Below, piece by piece: positions 1 through 7,803 of a DNA stretch of 64,000 nt. Source of the stretch: Nonomuraea harbinensis (GTDB lineage Bacteria; Actinomycetota; Actinomycetes; Streptosporangiales; Streptosporangiaceae); assembly GCF_019396385.1 (NCBI RefSeq), contig NZ_JAHKRN010000036.1, positions 32,911 through 96,910 of the forward strand. The letters are read 5' to 3'. The translations under genes were made by a program, and so were the position numbers. Positions within the stretch are counted from its first letter, which is position 1; each line of letters opens with the position of its first letter. Under the pieces are notes generated by a model. That model was not told the DNA's origin. It searched no databases and saw only the letters and a program-made list of their open reading frames with translations.

Positions 1-1206
1 CGAGGTGATGATCACCGCGCATCCCCTGCCGCCCGGCAGGAGCGGTCTCACCTGGCTCTCGGACACCGCGTCGTCCAGCACGATCAGCTTCTGCCGGCTG
101 GCCAGCAGCGTGCGGTAGCGGGCGGCGCGCTCCTCCAGAGCGGCGGGTATCGGCGTGCCGGGCTGATCGAGCTCGCGCAGCAGCCGCCCCAGCGCCTCCT
201 CCGGGGTGACGGGCGCCTCCGTCGTGCCGCGCAGCTCGACGTAGAGCTGCCCGTCGGGATAGTGGGGGGCGACCTCGTACGCCGTCTGCAGCGCAAGAGC
301 CGACTTCCCGACGCCGCCCTGCCCGGAGATGACGCAGAGCGGCACGGCGTCCGGGCCGGTCAGATATCCGCTCAGCCGGGCCATCTCCTCGGCGCGGCCG
401 GTGAAGTCGGGCACAGGCGAGGGCAGCTGGCGGGGCTGGGCGGCGGCCTTCGCCCTGTGCAGCAGCGTGGTGTCGGAACGCAGGATGGCCGCCTGGGTCT
501 CGCGTAACTCGGGTCCCGGCTCGATGCCCAGCTCCTCGATCAGGACCTGCCTGCCGTGCTGGTACATCGCCAGGGCGTCGGCCTGCCTGCCCGAGCGGTA
601 GAGCGCCACCATGAGGTCGCGGCGCAGGCGCTCGCGTCCCGGATACAGGGCGACCAGCTCTGTCAGCTCCTCGATGAGCTGCTGGTCCTGGCCCGCTCCC
701 AGGTCGGCGGCGACCCGTTCCTCGATGACCGCCAGCCTGAGCTCCTCCAGCCGGTCCGCCTCCGCGCGGAGGAAGGAGTCGCCGATGCCGCCGAGCGCCG
801 TCCCGCGCCAGAGTGACAGCGCGGCCCGGAAGGAGGCCGACGCCTCCCGGTGGTGGCCCTTCCGCGCGGCGCCGCGCCCTTCGGCGAGATGCTGCTCGAA
901 CACGTCCTTGTCCAGAGTGCGCGGCGGGATCTGGGCGAGGTAGCCGACGCGGTGGGACATGATGACGGGCGGCAGCCCCGCGGCCGCGAACGCCCGGCGC
1001 AGCGAGGCCACATAGGTGTGCAGGATCCCCTTCGCGGTGGCCGGCGGGTCCTCCGCCCAGATCGCCTCGACCAGCCGCTCGCTGGTGACCACCCTGCCCG
1101 GTTCGAGGAGGAGCGCCACGAGCAGCGTCCGGGGCTTGGTCCCCCCGAGAGACACCTGGCGCCTGTCGTTCCACACTTCAACGGGCCCGAGCAGCCGAAA
1201 TTCCAT
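1..1206 (-). CDS. SARP-family transcriptional activator with NB-ARC ATPase domain (C-terminus beyond window)
   Basis: The reading frame starts at the ATG ending at 1206 (MEFRLLGPVEVW) and stays open to the left edge, so about 402 residues of a longer protein are visible. An N-terminal OmpR-like winged helix (about residues 1-95) is followed by a bacterial transcriptional activation domain (about 100-245). A P-loop near residue 289 (SGQGGVGKSAL) opens an NB-ARC/STAND ATPase, giving the AfsR/DnrI-type order. Such proteins bind direct heptamer repeats and switch on antibiotic clusters. It is divergent from the peptide gene at 1563 across a 356-base AT-richer gap, so it is the likely pathway activator; that role is inference. 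The C-terminal sensor, perhaps TPR or WD repeats, is not visible. Confidence 0.93.
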   Translation of the reverse strand, partial: MEFRLLGPVEVWNDRRQVSLGGTKPRTLLVALLLEPGRVVTSERLVEAIWAEDPPATAKGILHTYVASLRRAFAAAGLPPVIMSHRVGYLAQIPPRTLDKDVFEQHLAEGRGAARKGHHREASASFRAALSLWRGTALGGIGDSFLRAEADRLEELRLAVIEERVAADLGAGQDQQLIEELTELVALYPGRERLRRDLMVALYRSGRQADALAMYQHGRQVLIEELGIEPGPELRETQAAILRSDTTLLHRAKAAAQPRQLPSPVPDFTGRAEEMARLSGYLTGPDAVPLCVISGQGGVGKSALALQTAYEVAPHYPDGQLYVELRGTTEAPVTPEEALGRLLRELDQPGTPIPAALEERAARYRTLLASRQKLIVLDDAVSESQVRPLLPGGRGCAVIITS

Positions 1207-1562
1207 CGAGCTCTCCCAGCTTCGTGACTGACCGCAGCCGTTCAGAGGTCCGCACCGTGCCATGTGGCAGACGAGGGCGGGAAGATCGAGGTGCGCCCCC
1301 ATGCTGTCACAAACCTGCTCGTACGCTCACGGAATGCGTGGCGGGCCGGGCACCCGCGTCCAGAGCCGGCGGATCGAGCAGGTCAGTGATGCTGACGGAC
1401 CCGGAAAAATCTGTCAACAGCAAAAGTCATCAAAGCGGGATCGTCTGATATGACGATCTTGATCATTATTTTCTGATCTTGGTCCGCATAGGTTGCAGGC
1501 GCCGGCAAGTAATGATCACCGCTCCGGCATGACCTCTTACGGGGCTCGACAGAGGAGATTTC
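1207..1562. promoter_or_regulatory. Divergent intergenic region with possible SARP direct repeats
   Basis: This 356-base gap separates the SARP gene from the peptide gene and is clearly richer in A/T than its surroundings from about 1385 on. The heptamer GATCTTG occurs twice as a direct repeat, at 1455-1461 and 1475-1481 (20-base period). That is close to the two-turn spacing of known SARP heptamers. TGATCA occurs nearby at 1460-1465 and 1513-1518. No protein-coding gene is evident in the gap. The activator-site reading is inference from spacing and context only. Confidence 0.35.
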
Positions 1563-1730
1563 ATGATCCGTTCCCTGGGCAAGCTGGGTGACCGGCTGCT
1601 CGACAAGCTGCTGCCCAAGACCTCCGCCGCCGCGGACACCTGCTGGGACGAGACGAAGTTCGTCGGCTACACCATCCGCAGGACGTGCTGCATCGCCGCC
1701 GGTTACACGGCCTGCACCCCCTGGCGCTGA
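1563..1730 (+). CDS. 55-aa Cys-rich peptide, putative ribosomal peptide precursor
   Basis: The ATG is preceded by a strong ribosome site (AGAGGAGA, 6-9 bases upstream). The product is 55 residues: an amphipathic charged N-terminal half with Leu/Lys/Asp heptad-like spacing, an AAA-D junction at residues 22-25, and a C-terminal half carrying Cys27, Cys42, Cys43 and Cys51 with many aromatic residues. There is no hydrophobic signal core, so the N-terminus looks like a leader rather than a classical signal peptide. The AAA motif fits the -3/-1 rule of type I signal peptidases, and an S26 peptidase gene lies at 3650-4120 with an ABC exporter between. No LanB, LanC, radical SAM or YcaO gene is visible, so disulfides or an unknown modification are possible. 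I do not recognise the family. Precursor function is inference. Confidence 0.7.
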   Translation: MIRSLGKLGDRLLDKLLPKTSAAADTCWDETKFVGYTIRRTCCIAAGYTACTPWR

Positions 1731-1841
1731 TCAAGGTCCTCGCCGAGTGATCGTCATGCGGTACGTGCGCCGGTCGGCTTCGCGCCGGCCGGCGCCGATG
1801 GTCGTCACCCGCCACGCAGTCGCCGGCCGAGCGGTGATCAC

Positions 1842-3728
1842 GTGAGGGACCCCGAAGGTCCCGCCGGGGTCTCCCTGTTCCGCCGCGGATGGGTGGCGGC
1901 CGAGCTGGCCTGGCGGGCGCAGCCGGCCGCCTTGACGGGTTCGCTGGCGACGGTGCTGCTCATGGGGGCGGCGCCGGTGGTGACCGCCTGGCTGACCAAG
2001 CTGGTTCTCGACAGGCTGGCAGACGGCGGGGGCCAGGGCGTCCTCCTCCCGCTCGCGGCCGCACTCGGAGTGGCGGGCCTGGCCCTGGTGGTCCTGCCGC
2101 ACGTCTCCGACTACCTCAAGGGACAGTTGCACCGAGGGCTGCAGACGCTGATCTACGACCGGCTGTTCCAGGCCGTCAACGCCGACCCTGGGCTCAGCCG
2201 CTTCGAGAACCCCGCCTTCCACGACGAGCTGCGGCTGGCCCATGAGGCCGGCCAGAACGCTCCGCAGCAGATCGTCGGCTCGTCCCTGGCGATCTGCCAG
2301 GGCATCCTGACGCTGTTCGGGTTCGTCGTCACGCTGACCGTGCTCAGCCCGGTCATGGTCGTCGTCGTCATCGCCGCCGCCCTGCCGTCGGCCCGCGTCC
2401 AGCTCGCGCTGAGCCGCCGCAGGGCCCGCATGATGTGGGGCATCAGCTCCAACACGCGCCGCCAGCTCTTCTACGGCTCCCTTCTCACCAGCCCCGACGC
2501 GGCCAAGGAGGTGCGGCTGTTCGGGCTGGGCGACTTCCTGCGCGGCCGGATGCTCACGGAGCTCGGGACGGTCAACGAGGCCGAGCGGGATCTGGACCGG
2601 CGGACGCTGCACAGCCAGGGGCTGCTGTCCCTGCTGGGCGCCGCCGTCGCGGCCGGCGGCCTGATCTGGGCCGTGCTCGCCGCCGCCGCGGGAGGTCTGA
2701 GCGTGGGGGACGTCTCGGTGTTCGTCGCCGCCGTCGCCGGGGTGCAGACGGCCCTGACCGCGATCGTCAGCCAGTGGGCGGGCGCGCACAACGCCCTGCT
2801 GATGTTCGGGCACTACATCGGCGTCGTCCGGGCCGGGCCCGGTCTCCCGGTGGCCCCGGAGCCCGCCACGCTGCCCCCGCTGCGAACGGGCATCGAACTG
2901 CGTGACGTGTGGTTCCGCTACGACGACGAGCACCCCTGGGTGCTGCGCGGCGTGGACCTCTTCATCCCGCACGGCCAGGCCGTCGCCCTCGTCGGCCTGA
3001 ACGGCGCGGGCAAGAGCACCCTGGTCAAACTGCTGTGCCGGCTGTACGACCCGGTCCGCGGCTCCATCCACTGGGACGGCGTGGACCTGCGTGAGGTGCA
3101 CCCGGACGACCTGCGCGCCCGGGTCGGCGCGGTGTTCCAGGACTACATGGCGTACGACCTCACCGCCGGCGAGAACATCATGCTGGGCGACCTGGCCGCG
3201 GGCGGCGATCCGGAGCCCGTCCGGGCCGCCGCCCGGCGCGCCGGGATCCACGACACGCTCGACACGCTGCCCAGGGGCTACGACACGCTGCTCAGCCGGA
3301 TCTTCTTCGGCGACGACGACGAGCGCCAGGCCGGGGTGACCCTGTCGGGCGGGCAGTGGCAGCGGCTGGCGCTGGCCCGCGCCCTGATGCGCCACCGGCG
3401 GGATCTGCTCATCCTCGACGAGCCGAGCTCCGGCCTGGACGCGGAGGCCGAGCACGCTGTCCACCTGGGACTGCGCCGGCATCGGGCGGGCCGTACCAGC
3501 GTCCTGATCTCACACCGGCTGGGAGCCCTGCGGGACGCGGACCTCATCGTCGTGCTGAGCGACGGGAGGATCGCCGAACGCGGTTCCCACGGCGAGCTCA
3601 TGGCGATGGAAGGGACGTACGCGCGGCTGTTCGGCCTGCAGGCCAGCGGCTACGAGCTCACGCCGGACCCCTCAGCGGGGGAGAGCCTGCGCACGACCAC
3701 GCCCAGCACCCGGTCCGCCGGGAGATAG
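1842..3728 (+). CDS. ABC exporter, fused permease and ATPase (MdlB/MsbA type)
   Basis: This 628-residue half-transporter starts at GTG. An N-terminal membrane region of about six helices (residues 15-310) is followed by a nucleotide-binding domain. The domain has Walker A GLNGAGKST near residue 386, signature LSGGQWQR near 501, Walker B LLILDEP near 521 and an H-loop (LISHRL). There is no N-terminal C39 peptidase domain, so any leader must be removed by another enzyme, plausibly the neighbouring S26 peptidase. It lies 111 bases after the 55-residue peptide gene. A 29-codon frame (1756-1845) ends across its GTG and might couple translation. Its 3' end overlaps the S26 gene by 79 bases, tail to tail. 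Export of the peptide or of the cluster product is inferred. Confidence 0.93.
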   Translation: MRDPEGPAGVSLFRRGWVAAELAWRAQPAALTGSLATVLLMGAAPVVTAWLTKLVLDRLADGGGQGVLLPLAAALGVAGLALVVLPHVSDYLKGQLHRGLQTLIYDRLFQAVNADPGLSRFENPAFHDELRLAHEAGQNAPQQIVGSSLAICQGILTLFGFVVTLTVLSPVMVVVVIAAALPSARVQLALSRRRARMMWGISSNTRRQLFYGSLLTSPDAAKEVRLFGLGDFLRGRMLTELGTVNEAERDLDRRTLHSQGLLSLLGAAVAAGGLIWAVLAAAAGGLSVGDVSVFVAAVAGVQTALTAIVSQWAGAHNALLMFGHYIGVVRAGPGLPVAPEPATLPPLRTGIELRDVWFRYDDEHPWVLRGVDLFIPHGQAVALVGLNGAGKSTLVKLLCRLYDPVRGSIHWDGVDLREVHPDDLRARVGAVFQDYMAYDLTAGENIMLGDLAAGGDPEPVRAAARRAGIHDTLDTLPRGYDTLLSRIFFGDDDERQAGVTLSGGQWQRLALARALMRHRRDLLILDEPSSGLDAEAEHAVHLGLRRHRAGRTSVLISHRLGALRDADLIVVLSDGRIAERGSHGELMAMEGTYARLFGLQASGYELTPDPSAGESLRTTTPSTRSAGR

Positions 3729-4120
3729 CCCCAGTTCCGCGAGTCCGCGCTCGCCGGGCCGTCGCCGATGACGACCAGCCGCCCCTCGGGGACCAGCGCC
3801 CCCTCGGGGGCGTTCACCGCGTGCGTGACCTTCGGCGGCACCGGATCGCCGGGCAGCGCGGCCACCCGCTTGATGAGCCACTTCGAGTCCTTCGGGGCGG
3901 ACAGCGGGCCGGTGCGCCATCGGCCTTCCAGCGCCGATTCGAAGACCACCACCTGACCCCGCCTGAGTCCCGAACCGGCCACGCGGCGGATGAGCACACG
4001 ATCTCCGGAGCGGTACACCGGGAGCATGCTCGGCCCCGTCACCTGGACGATCACCAACCGGCGCCGGGCGACGGCGAGACCGCCGGCGATCACCGCCGAC
4101 AAGATCACTAAGTACCACAC
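3650..4120 (-). CDS. S26 family signal peptidase (LepB-like, short)
   Basis: This 156-residue protein has one N-terminal membrane segment (residues 3-18). The S26 serine is Ser31 in TGPSM and the general-base lysine is Lys84 in WLIKRVAALPGD, which also carries the conserved family box after the Lys. The C-terminal box GDGPASADSRNWG matches the GDN-SxDSR-G signature with Gly-Pro in place of the usual Asn. It is shorter than housekeeping LepB enzymes. It starts at GTG and is convergent with the ABC exporter. Housekeeping signal peptidases seldom sit inside biosynthetic loci, so removal of the leader of the 1563 peptide (after AAA) is an attractive role. That role is inference. Confidence 0.9.
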   Translation of the reverse strand: MWYLVILSAVIAGGLAVARRRLVIVQVTGPSMLPVYRSGDRVLIRRVAGSGLRRGQVVVFESALEGRWRTGPLSAPKDSKWLIKRVAALPGDPVPPKVTHAVNAPEGALVPEGRLVVIGDGPASADSRNWGYLPADRVLGVVVRRLSPAEGSGVSS

Positions 4121-4261
4121 GCGCTCACCCTACGTGCCGGACCCCCGCGTGGCGCCACACGAAAGGTTGGCGGATCGGCCATGTCACCCCGTGTTACGCT
4201 CGCCGCACAGAAAGCCATAGAGGGGCGCGGCCAGCGTCACCTCCATGATGGGGGAGGGGAC

Positions 4262-4435
4262 ATGAACGACAGTTACGCGACAGCGGGCGCGAAGCAGAGG
4301 GTCGTGATCGAGGTCGCCGAGGAGCATCTCGGCACGGTCGACGACGTCCGCGCCGCACTGCGCCGGCACATCGACGACATCGCCGACGAGCGGCTCGCAT
4401 GCGCGCGGGGGATCCAGATCCTGCTCATGTGCTGA
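4262..4435 (+). CDS. 57-aa peptide ending in Cys, candidate carrier or precursor peptide
   Basis: The ATG follows a good ribosome site (GGGGAGGGG). All 57 codons have the G/C-rich third positions of neighbouring genes, so it is very likely coding. The peptide has a Val/Glu-rich region, an acidic-basic helix around RRHIDDIADER, and a C-terminal stretch LACARGIQILLMC with Cys at residue 47 and as the final residue. The ligase gene starts five bases after its stop, so the two are probably co-translated. A peptide of this size with a C-terminal Cys next to an adenylating ligase could be a substrate or scaffold that is elongated or acylated. I do not recognise the family and the function is unknown. 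An upstream in-frame ATG at 4181 lacks a ribosome site. Confidence 0.65.
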   Translation: MNDSYATAGAKQRVVIEVAEEHLGTVDDVRAALRRHIDDIADERLACARGIQILLMC

Positions 4436-4440
4436 GCCAC

Positions 4441-5730
4441 ATGCCGGCGACCCAGCGAGACGATCTCACCGCGGACGAGACTTCGCGCGAGAACGCCCGC
4501 GTCAATCTCGGACTGGCACTCGAGGCGTACCCCTTGTGGGTGGAACGGCTGACCTGCCGAGACCTGAAGCGGGCGTTCCTGGCGGAGTGCTCGGCCGCGG
4601 TCCCCCATTATCGGAGCCTCTTCCAGGGCGCGGTGCGCGATCTGGACCGGTTCCCGGTCATCGATCGGGCCGACCACGACGACAGGCGCCTCGACTTCAT
4701 CAGCACCGGTTTCGAGGACCCTCGCAGCGAGATCCTCCGGATCTCCACGAACGGCACCTTCGGCCGCACCCTTCGCGTCGCCTGGGACCTGCCGAGCTTC
4801 TTCGATCTCAACCACGCGAGCTACCTCCGCTTCTCGACGGTGCTGCCCGCCTTCTTCTCGTCCCTGGTCCGGGGCGAACCCTCCGTCTTCGTGATCTCCG
4901 ACTCACCGCGCGATCTCCGTACCTCGGTCGTGATGCCCGCCCTGGACGGCGCGATCCTGCGGAGGCTGATCCTGGGCCGCGACGAGATGACCGACGTCGC
5001 GCTCGTCGAGCATCTCCGCCGCGCACGGATCGCCCTGCTGCACGCCAAGCCCTCGGTGCTGCTGGATCTCATCGAGCTGGACGGCGCGCACGACGGAGGC
5101 GGGCGCATCGCCCCGGCCTACGTCGTGTGCAGCGGCGAGAACCTCTACCCCGACGACCGCGCGCGCATCGAGGCCGGGCTCGGATGCTCTGTGCTCGACG
5201 CGTACGCCGCCAGCGAGGCGGGCCTGATCGCCTACGAGTGCCGGCATCGCACCGGCATGCACGTGGTGACGGATCATCTGACGGTCGAGGTGGAGGCGGG
5301 CGACGGAAGCCTCGGCCCGACGGGGACGGGGCAGTTGCTGATCACCAACGCGCTCAACTGGCGCCACGCCTTCATCCGCTACCGCATCGGCGACAGGGCG
5401 ACGGTGACCTCGGGCGAGTGCGGCTGCGGCCACGACGGCCAGACCATCGTCGCCATGCCCGGACGCGAGCGGGCCGCCTACGGGGACGGCACCGGCTCGA
5501 TCACCGCCGAGGAGATCGGCGCGGCGGTCGCGGCGGCCGATCCTCCGGTGAAGCAGTTCCAGGTCGCGCCGGGAGAGGACCATCGGATCGTGATCTCCTG
5601 GGTGGGCCGGCCCGGCGGTGACACCGCCCTGGCCGCGGTCTTGCGCGGGCGCTTCCCCGGCGCCAGGTTCGAGCTCGTCAACGTCCCGGCCATCAATCTG
5701 CCGGGCGGCAAGCTCCGGCGGTTCCTGTGA
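4441..5730 (+). CDS. PaaK-like adenylate-forming ligase
   Basis: This 429-residue member of the ANL superfamily is of phenylacetate-CoA ligase type. The phosphate-binding loop is STNGTFGRT near residue 100. The adenine/acyl region is YAASEAGLIAYEC near 255, the hinge motif is YRIGD near 314, and the last residues contain GGKLRRFL with the C-terminal lysine that serves adenylation. The reaction expected from the family is ATP-dependent adenylation of a carboxylate and transfer to a thiol or amine. The adjacent C-terminal-Cys peptide, the ACP at 11471 or CoA could be acceptors; the sequence does not decide. Start ATG 4441 was chosen because it follows the peptide stop closely. ATG 4399 would overlap the peptide gene. 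It is convergent with the PLP enzyme, with a two-base gap. Confidence 0.85.
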   Translation: MPATQRDDLTADETSRENARVNLGLALEAYPLWVERLTCRDLKRAFLAECSAAVPHYRSLFQGAVRDLDRFPVIDRADHDDRRLDFISTGFEDPRSEILRISTNGTFGRTLRVAWDLPSFFDLNHASYLRFSTVLPAFFSSLVRGEPSVFVISDSPRDLRTSVVMPALDGAILRRLILGRDEMTDVALVEHLRRARIALLHAKPSVLLDLIELDGAHDGGGRIAPAYVVCSGENLYPDDRARIEAGLGCSVLDAYAASEAGLIAYECRHRTGMHVVTDHLTVEVEAGDGSLGPTGTGQLLITNALNWRHAFIRYRIGDRATVTSGECGCGHDGQTIVAMPGRERAAYGDGTGSITAEEIGAAVAAADPPVKQFQVAPGEDHRIVISWVGRPGGDTALAAVLRGRFPGARFELVNVPAINLPGGKLRRFL

Positions 5731-5732
5731 GC

Positions 5733-6632
5733 TCAACCGGTGAGAACCACCACGTGCGCCGACGCCCGGTCGAGCTGTGAGGCGAAGGCCCGCAGGCCCA
5801 CCAGACCGGCCGCGCCCGCCGGGGACACGCGGAGACCGGCGTGCCTGAGCATGCCGTCACTGGCCAGGACCAGTTGTTCGTCCGTCGCGTCGCAGAAGTG
5901 GCCCCCCGTGCCCAGGACCGCGTCCATCGCCTCGCGGGCGTGGAAGGAGGACCAGTTGACGAGCGGCTCGTTCACCTCCGTCTCCAGCAGCCGCGCCGCG
6001 TCGAGCTCGACCAGGCGGCCGCTGGCGAGGCTCGCCGTCAGGGCGGTGTTCCCGGCGCTTCCCACCACGCCGATGCGCACCTCGACGCCGTGGTGCCGGA
6101 GCCGGGCGTGCACCCCGGCCGCGCACGTGCCGTTGCCGACGGGCAGCCAGATCGACCCCAGCGGCACCGGGCACTGCGCCATCAGCTCGTCGACGATCGC
6201 CCCGTACGCCAGGATCGCGATCCTCCCTCCACGGCCGACGGGGTTGGCGTCGAACAGCCGGCGCTTCCTGGCGAAGCTCCGGCTGGCCCTGACCGCCGCC
6301 TCGTAGTTGTCCCCCTGGGCGATCACCACGGCTCCGAGGCCGGTCATCTCTTCCGAGCGGGTGCGGTGGTACCGGATCGGCACGAAGACGGTGCACGGCA
6401 GTCCGCGCGCTCGGCTCGCCCGGCTCAGGGCCACCCCGAGGTTGCCGCAGCTGCCGGCCGTGACGCCGGCCGCTCCGTCGCGGATCGCGGCGAGCACCAG
6501 CCCGCCCGCGATCCTGTCCTTGTGCGTCCCCGTCGGGTTCCCCATCTCGCACTTGGCATAGACGTGGGGCAGGCGCAGCCGCTCCTCCAGGCAGGGCAGC
6601 CGGATCAGCGCCGTCTCCCGCCTATCCCCCAT
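5733..6632 (-). CDS. PLP-dependent enzyme, threonine synthase/fold-type II family
   Basis: This 299-residue protein is a fold-type II PLP enzyme. The Schiff-base lysine is Lys38 in NPTGTHKDR. The substrate loop is SCGNLG and the phosphate cradle is GNGTCAAG. Threonine synthases and related serine/threonine-type enzymes are usually longer (350-450 residues), so this is a compact divergent member and probably not the housekeeping ThrC. Family chemistry includes beta- or gamma-replacement, dehydration and deamination of hydroxyamino acids. It overlaps the ATP-grasp gene by 11 bases, so the two are translationally coupled. A role in supplying an unusual amino acid for the ligase is inferred. Confidence 0.85.
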   Translation of the reverse strand: MGDRRETALIRLPCLEERLRLPHVYAKCEMGNPTGTHKDRIAGGLVLAAIRDGAAGVTAGSCGNLGVALSRASRARGLPCTVFVPIRYHRTRSEEMTGLGAVVIAQGDNYEAAVRASRSFARKRRLFDANPVGRGGRIAILAYGAIVDELMAQCPVPLGSIWLPVGNGTCAAGVHARLRHHGVEVRIGVVGSAGNTALTASLASGRLVELDAARLLETEVNEPLVNWSSFHAREAMDAVLGTGGHFCDATDEQLVLASDGMLRHAGLRVSPAGAAGLVGLRAFASQLDRASAHVVVLTG

Positions 6633-7611
6633 CGGGATTCCGTACGAGACCCGCCCCGAGATAGGCGAGCAGGTCGGGATGTCCTCCGTCGCCCCAGGAC
6701 GGCGTCGTGTTGACGTCGATCAGGTAGAGATCGCCGTGATCGTCGCTGACCAGGTCGAAAGCTCCGTACTCCACCCGCGCGGCGTCCGAGACGCGGGCGG
6801 ACATCGCCGCGGCGCCGGCGACGTCCGCCGGGAGCGCCGCCGGGCGGCCGGCGTCGGACGTCTCCAGGTAGTAGCTCTCGCGCGTGATGCCCACCGGCAT
6901 CTTCTTGAAGACCGCCGAGTCGTGCACCCGCGACACGACCATGGCCTCACCCGCGAGATAGACACGATGGAAACGATGGGCCGCATTGGTGATGTACCGC
7001 TCGACGACCCAGTGCGGCGAAGCCCAGATGGCTGGGGGAACTTCGTCGCGCCTCATCACCCGATATTCGCCCTCCGCTCTGGAGGACGGCATGTCGTGCG
7101 GTGCCTCGTATCCGAGCATTCGCCGCTGCGGAAGCGTCAGTTCGCATTCTCGTACGCCGTGGTAGTTGCAGTTCGTTTTGACCAGCAGCGGTTCGCCGGG
7201 ATCGCCCTGGCGGGGCGCCGTGGCCGTGGCGACCCCGGCCCGGGCGCAGGCTCGTTGCACGGCGCGCTTCGAGATGTCGGTGATCCCGGCGTTTCGAACC
7301 GTGACGCCGCGGGCCCGCAGTTCTCCGACGAGTTTTTCCCGGTCGAACGGCACCCGGGCGGAAAGCGTCAGGTTGATATGGAACACGAATAACCGGCAGC
7401 CGGCCGGTATTCGTGAAAGCACATCCTGGAATCCCTCTCCGAGGCCGGCGGTGATGCGGTGCGCGCCCGGAAGAACGGCCGGAAGCAGGAACCCCTTCCA
7501 GGCCCTGTGTTCGTAGACGGCCACCTGGTCAAAGCTCCGCATATCGCAGTATCGACACACGTCTTCGCGCACGTCAAGCGACGTGAACCGATCTCGCGGG
7601 GCCGTCGTCAA
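6622..7611 (-). CDS. ATP-grasp ligase-like protein
   Basis: This product has up to 329 residues. The central ATP-grasp lysine strand is LLVKTNCNYHGVRE, and the C-terminal metal site is AFDLVSDDHGDLYLIDVNTT followed by PSWG, the Asp-x-Asn pattern of this superfamily. ATP-grasp enzymes join a carboxylate, through acyl phosphate, to an amine or thiol, for example in dipeptide formation. The annotated TTG start at 7611 has no clear ribosome site; ATG 7542 (MRSFDQVAVY) is an alternative giving 306 residues. It is co-transcribed with the PLP enzyme and divergent from the long operon starting at 7804. Amide bond formation in the pathway is the likely role; the substrates are unknown. Confidence 0.8.
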   Translation of the reverse strand: MTTAPRDRFTSLDVREDVCRYCDMRSFDQVAVYEHRAWKGFLLPAVLPGAHRITAGLGEGFQDVLSRIPAGCRLFVFHINLTLSARVPFDREKLVGELRARGVTVRNAGITDISKRAVQRACARAGVATATAPRQGDPGEPLLVKTNCNYHGVRECELTLPQRRMLGYEAPHDMPSSRAEGEYRVMRRDEVPPAIWASPHWVVERYITNAAHRFHRVYLAGEAMVVSRVHDSAVFKKMPVGITRESYYLETSDAGRPAALPADVAGAAAMSARVSDAARVEYGAFDLVSDDHGDLYLIDVNTTPSWGDGGHPDLLAYLGAGLVRNPDGG

Positions 7612-7663
7612 TGGCCAGGTCGTTCGGATGATCTAGGAGCGGCGCGGCCACGGAAATGACTGC

Positions 7664-7692
7664 TTGTTGGCCGGATAGGGCTGTGATAGTAG
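7664..7692 (+). promoter_or_regulatory. Possible promoter for the 7804-16111 operon
   Basis: TTGTTG (7664-7669) and TAGTAG (7687-7692) are separated by 17 bases in the 192-base divergent gap upstream of the DIT1/PvcA-family gene. Both hexamers are imperfect matches to housekeeping sigma consensus. No other signal or gene is evident in the gap. Confidence 0.3.
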
Positions 7693-7803
7693 TGGTTCAG
7701 CCATGTTCCGCCCGCGGCGGATGGTCCCGAAAGACATTTCAGCACCGAGGCCCCGTCGAGGTGGCCGGTATTAGCTGAGGGGGCGTCGGCACATGGACCG
7801 GAT

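Noticed and set aside
1563..1730. Lanthipeptide or lasso peptide precursor
   Set aside because: No LanB/LanC/LanM, lasso cyclase or RRE gene is present near the peptide, so the class is left open.
1756..1845. 29-codon frame ending across the ABC exporter GTG
   Set aside because: It might couple translation, but it has no ribosome site and an Arg-rich composition typical of chance frames, so it is not listed as a gene.
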